Assembly: GCF_013284245.2 (NCBI RefSeq) | Contig: NZ_CP085876.1 | Coordinates: 272,501-336,500, forward strand | Length of the DNA stretch: 64,000 bases | Origin: Brevibacillus sp. DP1.3A | GTDB taxonomy: Bacteria; Bacillota; Bacilli; Brevibacillales; Brevibacillaceae | Direction of reading: 5' to 3' | Shown here: one piece after another, positions 1-9,489 of the stretch | How the letters are laid out: each line of letters starts with the position of its first letter | Position numbering within the stretch: the first letter of the stretch is position 1 | Position numbers and translations under genes: made by a program | Notes under the pieces: model-generated | The model's database searches: none | Told to the model about the DNA's origin: nothing | Seen by the model: only the letters and a program-made list of their open reading frames with translations

Positions 1-1758
<1,758 letters not shown>

Positions 1759-1809
1759 CACACTTAGCAATCATGCGTATTCAGTTTTGAAGGAACAAAC
1801 CTTCAATGT

Positions 1810-1885
1810 TCCTCGGTAGCTCAGTTGGTAGAGCAATCGGCTGTTAACCGATCGGTCGGCGGTTCGAGTCCGTCCCGAGGAGCCA
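1810..1885 (+). tRNA. tRNA-Asn (GTT)
   Basis: Cloverleaf with acceptor TCCTCGG/CCGAGGA, anticodon loop CTGTTAA (anticodon GTT) and encoded CCA. It is the first tRNA after the 23S gene. Confidence 0.97.
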
Positions 1886-1891
1886 TATTAT

Positions 1892-1964
1892 GCTCCTGTA
1901 GCTCAGTCGGTAGAGCGTTTCCATGGTAAGGAAGAGGTCGCAGGTTCGATTCCTGTCGGGAGCA
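1892..1964 (+). tRNA. tRNA-Thr (GGT)
   Basis: Acceptor GCTCCTG/CGGGAGC, anticodon loop ATGGTAA (GGT). CCA is not encoded, so it must be added after transcription. Confidence 0.96.
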
Positions 1965-1986
1965 TCTGAAGTAATCTTATGAAAAT

Positions 1987-2060
1987 GGCCCGTTGGTGAA
2001 GCGGTTTAACACAGCAGCCTTTCACGCTGTCATACAGGGGTTCGAATCCCCTACGGGTCA
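1987..2060 (+). tRNA. tRNA-Glu (TTC)
   Basis: Acceptor GGCCCGT/ACGGGTC with one G-U pair, anticodon loop CTTTCAC (TTC). The bases after the discriminator are CCT, so CCA is not encoded. Confidence 0.95.
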
Positions 2061-2070
2061 CCTAAAAACA

Positions 2071-2127
2071 CCTTAACGACTGTTAAGGTACCTACAGAGT
2101 TACCAGAGTATGCTAAGAAGCATACTC
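2071..2127 (+). other. two spacer hairpins between tRNA-Glu and tRNA-Val
   Basis: Two perfect stems sit in the largest spacer of the tRNA cluster: CCTTAAC/GTTAAGG (2071-2088) and GAGTATGC/GCATACTC (2106-2127). Neither has a downstream T run, so they are not classical terminators. Processing sites for the primary transcript are one possibility (inference). Confidence 0.6.
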
Positions 2128-2146
2128 GTCACTTTGTCAGGGATTT

Positions 2147-2222
2147 GGAGGCTTAGCTCAGCTGGGAGAGCATCTGCCTTACAAGCAGAGGGTCGGCGGT
2201 TCGATCCCGTCAGCCTCCACCA
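2147..2222 (+). tRNA. tRNA-Val (TAC)
   Basis: Acceptor GGAGGCT/AGCCTCC, anticodon loop CTTACAA (TAC), CCA encoded. Confidence 0.97.
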
Positions 2223-2230
2223 TAAAAAAT

Positions 2231-2315
2231 GGGGAGATAGTGAAGTGGCTAAACACGGCAGACTGTAAATCTGCTCCCTCCGGGTTCGGCGGTTCGAATC
2301 CGTCTCTCCCCACCA
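2231..2315 (+). tRNA. tRNA-Tyr (GTA)
   Basis: Class II tRNA with a long variable arm; acceptor GGGGAGA/TCTCCCC, anticodon GTA, CCA encoded. Confidence 0.97.
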
Positions 2316-2335
2316 TTTTTTATTTTGCGGGTTGT

Positions 2336-2410
2336 TGGGGTATAGCCAAGCGGTAAGGCAACGGACTTTGACTCCGTCATTCCTAGGTTCAAATCCTAGT
2401 ACCCCAGCCA
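2336..2410 (+). tRNA. tRNA-Gln (TTG)
   Basis: Acceptor TGGGGTA/TACCCCA, anticodon loop CTTTGAC (TTG), CCA encoded. Confidence 0.97.
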
Positions 2411-2416
2411 TTTTGC

Positions 2417-2492
2417 GAGCCATTAGCTCAGTTGGTAGAGCATCTGACTTTTAATCAGAGGGTCGAAGGTTCGAGTCCTTCATGGCTCACCA
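2417..2492 (+). tRNA. tRNA-Lys (TTT)
   Basis: Acceptor GAGCCAT/ATGGCTC, anticodon loop CTTTTAA (TTT), CCA encoded. Confidence 0.97.
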
Positions 2493-2512
2493 GTTTTTTA
2501 AAATCATAATAG

Positions 2513-2589
2513 GTGCCCTTAGCTCAGCTGGATAGAGCGTTTGACTACGAATCAAAAGGTCGGGAGTTCGAATCTCTCAGGGCACGCCA
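2513..2589 (+). tRNA. tRNA-Arg (ACG)
   Basis: Acceptor GTGCCCT/AGGGCAC, anticodon ACG (expected to be read as ICG), CCA encoded. Confidence 0.97.
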
Positions 2590-2594
2590 CTTAT

Positions 2595-2671
2595 CGGGAA
2601 GTAGCTCAGCTTGGTAGAGTACTTGGCTTGGGACCAAGGGGTCGCAGGTTCGAATCCTGTCTTCCCGACCA
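2595..2671 (+). tRNA. tRNA-Pro (TGG)
   Basis: Acceptor CGGGAAG/CTTCCCG, anticodon loop CTTGGGA (TGG), CCA encoded. Confidence 0.97.
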
Positions 2672-2679
2672 TTTTTTAT

Positions 2680-2753
2680 GCGGGTGTAGTTCAATGGTAG
2701 AACTCCAGCCTTCCAAGCTGGTCGCGTGGGTTCGATTCCCATCACCCGCTCCA
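2680..2753 (+). tRNA. tRNA-Gly (TCC)
   Basis: Acceptor GCGGGTG/CACCCGC, anticodon loop CTTCCAA (TCC), CCA encoded. It is the last tRNA before the terminator. Confidence 0.97.
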
Positions 2754-2766
2754 TATGCTTTTTAGA

Positions 2767-2799
2767 AACGAGAAACCGACATGGTTGCTCGTTTTTTTG
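2767..2799 (+). terminator. terminator of the rRNA-tRNA operon
   Basis: A two-part stem (AACGAG/CTCGTT outside, AACC/GGTT inside) is followed by a run of seven T. It closes the rRNA-tRNA transcript 14 bases after tRNA-Gly. Confidence 0.85.
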
Positions 2800-2850
2800 T
2801 GTTTTTGACAAAGCTTGTCCGACAGGTTATTTATGCAAAATCATGTCGAG

Positions 2851-2880
2851 TTGAGTCATTTTGCTTTCCGGGGCTACAAT
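2851..2880 (+). promoter_or_regulatory. sigma-A type promoter of the arginase gene
   Basis: TTGAGT and TACAAT separated by 18 bases, ending about 45 bases before the chosen start. I see no convincing sigma-54 type -24/-12 element, although rocF of Bacillus subtilis is sigma-L dependent. Confidence 0.55.
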
Positions 2881-2924
2881 ATAGGAGTAGAGAATGAATG
2901 AACGAAGGAAAGGGTGGCACTTCT

Positions 2925-3821
2925 ATGAACAAAAACATGAGCATTGTTGGTGTACCGATGGATCTAGGTGCAGACCGCCGCGGAGTTGATATGGGACCTA
3001 GCGCTATCCGTTATGCAGGTGTTGTAGCACGCCTGGAAAAGATGGGTTTCAATATTGAAGACCGAGGAGATATTTTTGTAACGCGTCCTCACCACTTCAC
3101 CGAGACGGAAAACCATAAATACCTGGATGAAGTCGTGGAAGCCAATGAAAAGCTTGCCAATGTTGTAAGCGATATCATGACTGCTGGTCGATTCCCGCTC
3201 GTATTGGGTGGCGATCACAGTATTGCCCTTGGAACCATAGCTGGTGTGGCTAAGCACGTAAAAAACCTGGGCGTGATTTGGTTTGATGCTCATGGTGATT
3301 TAAATACGGGTGCCACTTCTCCATCGGGAAATATTCACGGTATGCCTTTGGCAGCGAGCTTGGGGTATGGGCATGAGCGTCTGACGAACATTGGGGGGTA
3401 TACACCGAAGGTAAAGGCAGAAAACGTGGTTATTATCGGTGCGCGTGATCTGGATCAAGGTGAGCGTGAATTGATCAAGCGTATTGGGATGAAGGTTTTC
3501 ACCATGCATGAAATTGATAAATTGGGTATGGCTCGAGTCATGGATGAAGCAATCGCGTATGTGTCCAAAAACACAGATGGCGTGCATTTGAGTCTCGACT
3601 TGGATGGACTTGATCCACACGATGCTCCGGGAGTAGGGACGCCAGTAATAGGTGGTATCTCCTATCGTGAAGGGCATGTCTCATTGGAAATGCTGGCAGA
3701 TGCGGATATTCTTTGTTCTGCAGAATTCGTAGAGGTCAACCCGATTCTTGACCGAGAAAACATGACAGCTCGCGTTGCAGTCGCTTTGATGAGTTCCGTT
3801 TTTGGTGATAAATTACTGTAA
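2925..3821 (+). CDS. rocF: arginase
   Basis: Arginase hydrolyses arginine to ornithine and urea and is cytoplasmic. The 298-residue protein has the three metal-site motifs of the ureohydrolase family: GGDHS (about residues 95-99), DAHGDLN (about 121-127) and SLDLDGLDP (about 223-231), which supply the His and Asp ligands of the binuclear manganese centre. The N-terminus ([22 protein letters not shown]) aligns with Bacillus RocF. I chose the ATG at 2925 because the resulting start matches RocF and has a purine-rich site upstream; an in-frame ATG at 2898 would add nine residues. It is a single-gene unit between its own promoter and terminator, next to the rRNA operon. Confidence 0.95.
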   Translation: MNKNMSIVGVPMDLGADRRGVDMGPSAIRYAGVVARLEKMGFNIEDRGDIFVTRPHHFTETENHKYLDEVVEANEKLANVVSDIMTAGRFPLVLGGDHSIALGTIAGVAKHVKNLGVIWFDAHGDLNTGATSPSGNIHGMPLAASLGYGHERLTNIGGYTPKVKAENVVIIGARDLDQGERELIKRIGMKVFTMHEIDKLGMARVMDEAIAYVSKNTDGVHLSLDLDGLDPHDAPGVGTPVIGGISYREGHVSLEMLADADILCSAEFVEVNPILDRENMTARVAVALMSSVFGDKLL

Positions 3822-3846
3822 AATAAATGAAGAAGATCATGAAAAA

Positions 3847-3874
3847 AGAGAGGCTTTTGGCCCTCTTTTTTTGT
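3847..3874 (+). terminator. terminator after arginase gene
   Basis: AGAGG/CCTCT stem with a short loop and seven T, about 25 bases after the arginase stop codon. Confidence 0.75.
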
Positions 3875-3914
3875 TTTTCCGCATCTTTACATTGATGGGG
3901 GAAAGCTGTACATT

Positions 3915-4064
3915 CTAAGGATGGAGTCGAAGTTTATTTAATAGCTGGTCCAGTTGTACACTCAGCGTAACTAATTCTGGAGTAATGCAGGCTTGTTTTT
4001 TGTACTGATCGTTGAGTTCTTTTCGCAGCATTTCAATCTCGAGGAGAACGTCTTTTTTTGACAA
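3915..4064 (-). CDS. Spo0E-like aspartyl-phosphate phosphatase
   Basis: This is a 49-residue protein ending in PELVTLSVQLDQLLNKLR, which fits the Spo0E family signature S-x-x-LD-x-L. Family members dephosphorylate Spo0A-P and delay sporulation. The open frame extends upstream, but an AAAGGAG site at 4081-4075 sits ten bases before an in-frame TTG at 4064, giving a length typical for the family (45-60 residues); the upstream extension has no such site. It is transcribed away from sigW. The family call rests on the short motif plus size; the partner protein cannot be told. Confidence 0.75.
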   Translation of the reverse strand: MSKKDVLLEIEMLRKELNDQYKKQACITPELVTLSVQLDQLLNKLRLHP

Positions 4065-4185
4065 TCGTTGCACTCTCCTTTCCACCCGTGAGATAAATGA
4101 GCTATCATTACTTATATATAGAGGAAAGCAAACGCTTATTCCTCTATTTCCCAACAAATTATCTGCACAAACACAAGATTAAAAA

Positions 4186-4211
4186 TGAAACCATATGCAG
4201 TATCATCCGTA
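4186..4211 (+). promoter_or_regulatory. SigW-type autoregulatory promoter
   Basis: TGAAAC and CGTA separated by exactly 16 bases, the consensus of extracytoplasmic sigma factor SigW, lies about 32 bases before the sigW start. SigW is known to drive its own operon in Bacillus. Confidence 0.88.
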
Positions 4212-4242
4212 TATAGGATTACGGTATTGTGGGGAGGATCGC

Positions 4243-4806
4243 ATGGATTTTGTAGAGAAACGGTTGACTCAGCGGGCAAAACGCGGAGACCGTGAAGCTT
4301 TTGCGGAGTTAATCGAGATTTATAAAGACAAGATATTTCAGCTCGCATATCGTATGGTGGGAAACCGTCAGGATGCAGAGGACATCGCGCAGGAAACATT
4401 TTTGCGTGTCTATGCCAATTTGCATTCATACGATGACAACTATAAGTTCTCCACGTGGATCTACAGGATCGCGACCAATCTATGTATCGACCGTGGCCGG
4501 AAAAAACGACCTGACTTTTCATTGGATGAAGAAACCGAACCAGGGCAAGGCCTGGACTGGTATTCACGCCTGTCTTCTAACGAGCGAACACCGGAGGACA
4601 AAGTCGTAACGCAGGAGCTGCAGGAGACGGTGCAAGATGCTTTGTCTCACTTACAGCCCAAATATCGCTCGATTATGATCTTGCGTTATATCGAGGATTT
4701 GTCGTTGCAGGAGATCAGCGATATCGTAAAGCTTCCCATAACGACAATCAAGACGCGTATTCACCGAGGAAGGGAAGCATTACGCAGCAAGTTGCGATTG
4801 ATGTGA
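4243..4806 (+). CDS. sigW: ECF sigma factor SigW
   Basis: This 187-residue protein is an extracytoplasmic-function sigma factor controlling the envelope stress and antimicrobial peptide regulon. Region 2 is visible as AEDIAQETFLRVY and KFSTWIYRIATNLCIDR; region 4 as LSLQEISDIVKLPITTIKTR followed by IHRGREALRSKLR. It closely matches Bacillus SigW over its length. The ATG at 4243 follows GGGGAGG at the right distance, whereas the upstream ATG in the same frame overlaps the promoter. The gene is immediately followed by its anti-sigma gene, and a SigW-consensus promoter precedes it. Confidence 0.95.
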   Translation: MDFVEKRLTQRAKRGDREAFAELIEIYKDKIFQLAYRMVGNRQDAEDIAQETFLRVYANLHSYDDNYKFSTWIYRIATNLCIDRGRKKRPDFSLDEETEPGQGLDWYSRLSSNERTPEDKVVTQELQETVQDALSHLQPKYRSIMILRYIEDLSLQEISDIVKLPITTIKTRIHRGREALRSKLRLM

Positions 4807-4823
4807 GAAAGGAGAAAATCACG

Positions 4824-5447
4824 ATGGAATGCCGGGATATGATTTGCCTCATCCACGAATATCTAGATGGGGACACTGATGAATTAGCCAATCTGCAATT
4901 GCAAACACACATAAAGTCTTGTGTGAGTTGTCGCCAGCATATGCATGAGTTGCAGAGAGCCATCGCTTTTGTTCAAAGCGCTTCACATATTCATGTCTCT
5001 TCTGATTTTACAGCTCGTGTACTTGCGCAATTGCCTGCGCCGACGAAAGCGAATCTGTTATCAGGATGGCTTCGTAATCATCCGTTTTTGACAGCTGCAG
5101 CGGTATTTCTCTTTTTGATGACCGGCAGCGTATTCAACAGTTGGTTTGATCGGGATGACACACTACAAGTATCCTCTGCTAATTTGGATAAATTAAAAAT
5201 AGATCGTGAACGCAATGTCGTAGTTGTACCAGCAGGAACCAATATTGATGGAGACTTGGTTGTCCGCAACGGAAACGTAGATGTTCGAGGCCATGTAACA
5301 GGAAATGTTGTGGCCATTGAAGGAAAAGTGTTCGTGGCATCTACCGCCCAAGTCGTGGGAAATACCGAATCGATCGAAGCAATCGTAGATTGGATTTGGT
5401 ATGAGGTGAAAAATATTGGAAATGACTTGCTTCCGATCTTGCCATAA
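4824..5447 (+). CDS. rsiW: anti-sigma-W factor RsiW
   Basis: RsiW is a single-pass membrane protein that holds SigW inactive until cut by PrsW and RasP. The N-terminal part has the zinc anti-sigma motif (HIKSCVSC, near residues 32-39), then a transmembrane segment around residues 87-107 (NHPFLTAAAVFLFLMTG), then an extracytoplasmic domain of beta-repeat type. Length (207 residues) and the NSW after the membrane segment match Bacillus RsiW. The start at 4824 follows AAAGGAG; an earlier in-frame ATG at 4803 overlaps the sigW stop. It is co-transcribed with sigW and ends at a terminator. Confidence 0.93.
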   Translation: MECRDMICLIHEYLDGDTDELANLQLQTHIKSCVSCRQHMHELQRAIAFVQSASHIHVSSDFTARVLAQLPAPTKANLLSGWLRNHPFLTAAAVFLFLMTGSVFNSWFDRDDTLQVSSANLDKLKIDRERNVVVVPAGTNIDGDLVVRNGNVDVRGHVTGNVVAIEGKVFVASTAQVVGNTESIEAIVDWIWYEVKNIGNDLLPILP

Positions 5448-5473
5448 GAGAAAATAGAGAGTACAGCTATCAG

Positions 5474-5500
5474 AGCACGGCAGTGGAGCCGTGCTTTTTC
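5474..5500 (+). terminator. terminator after sigW-rsiW
   Basis: AGCACGGC/GCCGTGCT stem with a six-base loop and five T. Confidence 0.85.
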
Positions 5501-5552
5501 CGCAGGAGATAGACTGACTTCATTAGATGGAGCGAGATATGGGGGCTTCGTT

Positions 5553-6377
5553 ATGATATCGATATCCATGGATTATGGGGATTTGCTACGGTATGCAACG
5601 GATATTTTACTCGTTACATACGTGTTCTATAAAATCATTATGCTTATACGCGGGACGCGCGCTGTACAATTGCTGAAGGGGATTATGGTCATCGTCATCA
5701 CATGGTTCCTCAGTAAATATTTTCAGCTGACGGCACTACACGCGCTGATGAATCAAGCTTTTACATTCGGGGTTTTGGCGGTCGTCATCATCTTCCAGCC
5801 GGAGTTGCGTCGAGCACTGGAGCAGCTTGGTCGAGGCAAGCTTTTTTCCCGTTCAAGCAGTACGCAGGATGACGAGGCGGTTAGCCGCTTGGTTCAAGAG
5901 GTGGGCAAATCGGTTACGTACATGGCCAAGCGTCGTATTGGTGCGTTGATCGTCATTGAGAGAGAGACGGGTCTAAATGATTACGTGGAAACGGGTATTG
6001 GTATTAACGGGCGAGTCAGCTCAGAGCTGTTGATTAATATTTTCATCCCGAATACACCGTTGCACGATGGTGCAGTCATTATGCGAAAAGACATGATTAT
6101 GGCTGCTGCCTGTTATCTTCCACTGTCTGAAAACAATTCCATCTCCAAAGAGTTGGGGACGCGCCATCGAGCGGCAATAGGGTTAAGTGAGGTTTCCGAT
6201 GGCATTGCGATCATCGTATCTGAAGAGACTGGTCAGGTGTCCTTTGCTGCACATGGAGCAATGAATCGCAATCTGACGGAGGCGCAACTGGCAGAGATGC
6301 TGACAGAACAGCTTCAGCCTCTGTCCAAAGGCAAATCCATGGGAAGTCGTTGGCAATGGAGGCGAAAACATGGATAA
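5553..6377 (+). CDS. cdaA: diadenylate cyclase CdaA
   Basis: CdaA condenses two ATP into cyclic di-AMP, the essential second messenger for potassium and cell-wall homeostasis. The 274-residue protein has three N-terminal membrane helices (about residues 13-75) and a DAC domain with the catalytic DGA motif (LHDGAVIM, around residue 171) and RHR motif (GTRHRAAIG, around 203). The IIFQPELRRALEQLGRG stretch is nearly identical to Bacillus CdaA. An ATG at 5568 is an alternative start. It overlaps cdaR by eight bases, and glmM follows, the conserved cda-glm operon in which CdaR and GlmM modulate CdaA. Confidence 0.95.
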   Translation: MISISMDYGDLLRYATDILLVTYVFYKIIMLIRGTRAVQLLKGIMVIVITWFLSKYFQLTALHALMNQAFTFGVLAVVIIFQPELRRALEQLGRGKLFSRSSSTQDDEAVSRLVQEVGKSVTYMAKRRIGALIVIERETGLNDYVETGIGINGRVSSELLINIFIPNTPLHDGAVIMRKDMIMAAACYLPLSENNSISKELGTRHRAAIGLSEVSDGIAIIVSEETGQVSFAAHGAMNRNLTEAQLAEMLTEQLQPLSKGKSMGSRWQWRRKHG

Positions 6378-7617
6378 ATGGTTAAACAGTCACTGGTTTG
6401 CACGTGCTGTTGCGTTGCTTTTGGCTATCATGACGTGGATGATTGTCAATCTGGAAGCCGAACAAACGACGACTCCTGAGGCAAGTCAGCCAACTTTTAT
6501 TGATAGTGTCAATTTGCATGTGAAATACGATACCGATCGTTATCAAGTGGTTAAGCAGCAACGAACAGTAAAGGTCGCCTTGGAAAGCAATAATCCTTTT
6601 TATCGACACAATTTCTTCCCAGAGGAATCGTGGGAAGTGTATGTCGATGCGACGAGCCTGGGCAAAGGAACACATCGTGTACCTGTCCAGTACAAAGGAT
6701 TCCCGGATGAAGTCAAGGTAGGGATCATCCCGAATATCGTGGAAATTACCTTGGAAGAGAAAAAGACCGTTGAGCGTGAAGTTTCCGTGGAGAAATTGGG
6801 ACAGGTCGCCCCTGGTTACACGGCTGGAGAGCCTATTGTGAAGCCGTTTAGAGCACTTGTAAGGGTACCTGAAAGCCAAGTGAATAAGGTAGCAGCAGTT
6901 AAGGCTTCGGTTGACCTGGAAGGAGCTACTTCGGCAATCAAGACAACGGTTCCGCTCAAAGTCGTGGACAAGTCTGGTAACGTGATTCAAGGGGCAGATG
7001 TGGTGCCACTTACGGTAGAAGTGAACATCCCCGTAACGAGTCCGTTTGCCAAAGTGCCAATCAAATTAAACTTGACGAATGAATTACCGAATGGCTATAG
7101 TTTGGCTAGTATGGGTATGAATGTGGAAGAGGTCACGGTCTATGGACCGAAGGAAGTCATTGATGGCATCAAATCCAACACATACCCAGGCCCGGAAATC
7201 GATCTAGGCAACATTACATCAGATCGCGACATAGAGTTAAAGATACCGTTAATGGATAATATCGTGAAGGTCGAGCCGGAGTATGTGACCGTATCGCTGA
7301 AAGTCGTTTCATCAACGACCAAGCGTTTGGATAAGATTCCGATTCGCATTAGCGGGCTATCAGAAAGCATGGAAGCAAAGGTACTATCCACCGATGGCCA
7401 GGAGATGTCTACAATCGACTTCGACGTGATCGGCGCACCAGACGTGCTGAATCAGTTGAGGCATGAAGACTTGCAGGTCGTAGCAGATGTCAGCAATATG
7501 CCGGCGGGTGTATACGAAGTACCATTGAATTACATCTTCAATCAGTCGGAGTATATCAAGACTTCTGCGGGCGCACCGAAAAAGGTCACAATTCAAATCA
7601 CGAACAAGCAAAGGTAG
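6370..7617 (+). CDS. cdaR: CdaA regulatory protein CdaR (YbbR domains)
   Basis: CdaR is a membrane-anchored extracytoplasmic regulator of CdaA. The 415-residue protein has one N-terminal membrane helix (about residues 10-27, ARAVALLLAIMTWMIVNLEA) followed by about four YbbR-type repeats of roughly 80-90 residues. The start lies inside the end of cdaA, which implies translational coupling. Length and position match family members in Bacillales. Confidence 0.93.
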   Translation: MDKWLNSHWFARAVALLLAIMTWMIVNLEAEQTTTPEASQPTFIDSVNLHVKYDTDRYQVVKQQRTVKVALESNNPFYRHNFFPEESWEVYVDATSLGKGTHRVPVQYKGFPDEVKVGIIPNIVEITLEEKKTVEREVSVEKLGQVAPGYTAGEPIVKPFRALVRVPESQVNKVAAVKASVDLEGATSAIKTTVPLKVVDKSGNVIQGADVVPLTVEVNIPVTSPFAKVPIKLNLTNELPNGYSLASMGMNVEEVTVYGPKEVIDGIKSNTYPGPEIDLGNITSDRDIELKIPLMDNIVKVEPEYVTVSLKVVSSTTKRLDKIPIRISGLSESMEAKVLSTDGQEMSTIDFDVIGAPDVLNQLRHEDLQVVADVSNMPAGVYEVPLNYIFNQSEYIKTSAGAPKKVTIQITNKQR

Positions 7618-7660
7618 ACATAAGCTGTTGTGTGCACAAGGAAGGAAATGAGGGACAATC

Positions 7661-9007
7661 ATGGGGAAGTATTTCGGAACAGACGGTGTACGCGGTGTAG
7701 CAAATACACAACTGACACCCGAACTGGCATTTAAAATCGGACGTGTTGGCGGTTACGTTCTCACCAGACACAAGCAGGAAGGGAAACCAAAAGTGGTGAT
7801 TGGGCGCGATACGCGCATTTCCGGTCAAATGCTGGAAAACGCACTTTTGGCTGGACTGTTATCGGTTGGAGCAGAAGTGGTCAGATTGGGTGTTATCTCC
7901 ACCTCGGGGGTAGCGTATCTCACACGTGCACTTGGTGCAGATGCGGGTGTTATGATCTCCGCCTCTCACAATCCGTTTCCGGATAACGGAATCAAGTTCT
8001 TCGGCAGCAACGGTTTTAAACTGTCCGACGAAGTGGAAGCTGAAGTAGAACAGTATTTGGACGCGGCAGAGGATACTATGCCTCGACCAACAGGCGAACA
8101 AATCGGGACGGTTCTGGAATTCCTGGAGGGTGGACAAAAGTACCTCTCTCACTTGAAGAGTACCGTATCTGAGCGATTTGATGGTCTGAAGGTAGTCCTG
8201 GACTGTGCAAATGGTGCTGTCTCATCATTGGCAGCTCGCCTGTTTGCGGATGTGGACGCTGAAGTGATCACGATTGGTGCGAATCCGAATGGAATCAACA
8301 TCAATGACCAGTGCGGTTCAACGCATCCTGAACGTCTAGTAGAAGAAGTTTTGAAGCATAAAGCTGACTTGGGTCTTTCCTTTGATGGGGACGCGGATCG
8401 CTGCATTGCAGTAGATGATAATGGTGAAATCATCGACGGCGACTATATTATGGCGATCTGTGCACGAGCACTCAAGGCAAAAGGAAAGCTCAACAACAAT
8501 ACAGTTGTTACGACCGTAATGGCCAACATGGGCTTCTTCAAAGGGATGGAGGAGTGCTCCATCAATACGACGAAGACTGCTGTAGGGGATCGCTATGTAG
8601 TAGAAGAGATGCTGCGCGGCGGCTATAATCTCGGTGGCGAACAGTCCGGTCATATCGTCTTCCTGGACTACAATACGACAGGAGACGGTCTGTTAACGGG
8701 TCTGCAGCTCTTGAACATCATCAAGGAGTCTGGCAAGCCGTTGTCCGAGCTCAAACAGGTGATGGTCAAGTATCCGCAGCTTCTGATCAATGTCCGTGTA
8801 GAGGACAAGTCAAAGCTGAATGGCAATGAAGCTATTGCACAGGCCATCCGTGAAGTGGAAGAAGATTTGGCTGGCAATGGTCGCGTTCTGGTTCGTCCGT
8901 CCGGAACAGAGCCAATCGTACGTGTCATGGCAGAAGGTCCAGATGCGTCACAATTGGAAGGGCTCGTGAATCGGATCGTTGACGTGGTCAAACAAGAACT
9001 GGTGTAA
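7661..9007 (+). CDS. glmM: phosphoglucosamine mutase
   Basis: GlmM converts glucosamine-6-phosphate to glucosamine-1-phosphate, the second step toward UDP-GlcNAc and hence peptidoglycan. The 448-residue protein shows the phosphoserine loop ISASHNP (Ser about 102), the metal loop DGDADR (about 242-247) and the phosphate-binding RPSGTEP near the C-terminus. AAGGAAATGAGG precedes the ATG. It is third in the cdaA-cdaR-glmM operon and is followed by a terminator before glmS. Confidence 0.97.
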   Translation: MGKYFGTDGVRGVANTQLTPELAFKIGRVGGYVLTRHKQEGKPKVVIGRDTRISGQMLENALLAGLLSVGAEVVRLGVISTSGVAYLTRALGADAGVMISASHNPFPDNGIKFFGSNGFKLSDEVEAEVEQYLDAAEDTMPRPTGEQIGTVLEFLEGGQKYLSHLKSTVSERFDGLKVVLDCANGAVSSLAARLFADVDAEVITIGANPNGININDQCGSTHPERLVEEVLKHKADLGLSFDGDADRCIAVDDNGEIIDGDYIMAICARALKAKGKLNNNTVVTTVMANMGFFKGMEECSINTTKTAVGDRYVVEEMLRGGYNLGGEQSGHIVFLDYNTTGDGLLTGLQLLNIIKESGKPLSELKQVMVKYPQLLINVRVEDKSKLNGNEAIAQAIREVEEDLAGNGRVLVRPSGTEPIVRVMAEGPDASQLEGLVNRIVDVVKQELV

Positions 9008-9027
9008 AATTAGTGTAAAAAGTTGCA

Positions 9028-9055
9028 GGGAGCGGTTTCTATGCCGCTCCCTTTT
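9028..9055 (+). terminator. terminator after glmM
   Basis: GGGAGCGG/CCGCTCCC stem and TTTT, 20 bases after the glmM stop. Confidence 0.85.
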
Positions 9056-9084
9056 GCATACAACTAAAATACGAAGACGAGATA

Positions 9085-9113
9085 TTGTCGCTCTTCACAA
9101 ACTGTGGTACAGT
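9085..9113 (+). promoter_or_regulatory. sigma-A type promoter of glmS
   Basis: TTGTCG and TACAGT with 17-base spacing, about 85 bases upstream of the ribozyme. Confidence 0.55.
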
Positions 9114-9199
9114 GTTCATGTGCCCAAGCACAAAGAAAGAAAAAAATGGGAGGGATTGTGCAAAAAAGAACAAGCATCGTAAATCAAATGCATATCATT

Positions 9200-9352
9200 G
9201 AAAAGCGCCAGCACTGAGGCTGCCCGACATGGAGCCCAGTGGACGAGGTGGAGGTTTATCGAAGGATTCGGCGGATACCTCCCGGCAGCAGTATCACTGC
9301 CGCAGAGCGCAGGGACAAAACATCAGGGTGATCTGATGGACAAAACCTTGTG
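9200..9352 (+). ncRNA. glmS ribozyme-riboswitch
   Basis: The segment matches the glmS self-cleaving ribozyme: AAGCGCC at the expected cleavage junction (between 9204 and 9205), the conserved core GACGAGGTGGAGGTTTATCG, then TTCGGCGGATACCTCCCGGC, a P3-type stem, and a P4-type hairpin CATCAG/CTGATG (9321-9336). Glucosamine-6-phosphate is the cofactor for cleavage and so represses glmS. The 3' boundary is approximate. Confidence 0.95.
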
Positions 9353-9412
9353 TGTGATACGTTTTTTTCCATTGCCGAAATAGTTGAAACAGCATGATCA
9401 TATAAAAAACAT

Positions 9413-9489
9413 GGAATGGCGGGGGACTCACCCCCGTACCATTGTTCGGGTCGAAGTCCCTCGCCAATTTGGAAGGGGACCATACACTT
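9413..9489 (+). promoter_or_regulatory. competing hairpins between the glmS ribozyme and the glmS start
   Basis: After the ribozyme there is a strong local hairpin (GGGGG/CCCCC, extended by AATGG/CCATT). It competes with a longer-range stem that joins GGCGGGG near 9418 to CCTCGCC near 9462. A further GTCCC near 9457 can pair with the GGGGAC ribosome site. These are visible complementarities; any role in translation is inference. Confidence 0.4.

Noticed and set aside
2100-2811. Open frames of 74-107 residues across the tRNA genes
   Set aside because: They coincide with tRNA cloverleafs; tRNA-derived open frames are a common annotation artefact.
2911-2924. TGGCAC near the arginase start as part of a sigma-54 promoter
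   Set aside because: It lies just upstream of the start codon, where a ribosome site is needed, and no TTGCA follows at the required distance.
9418-9470. tRNA-like 3' half (acceptor-like stem and TCGAAGT loop) before glmS
   Set aside because: No D arm or anticodon arm can be formed; the pairs are better described as leader hairpins.
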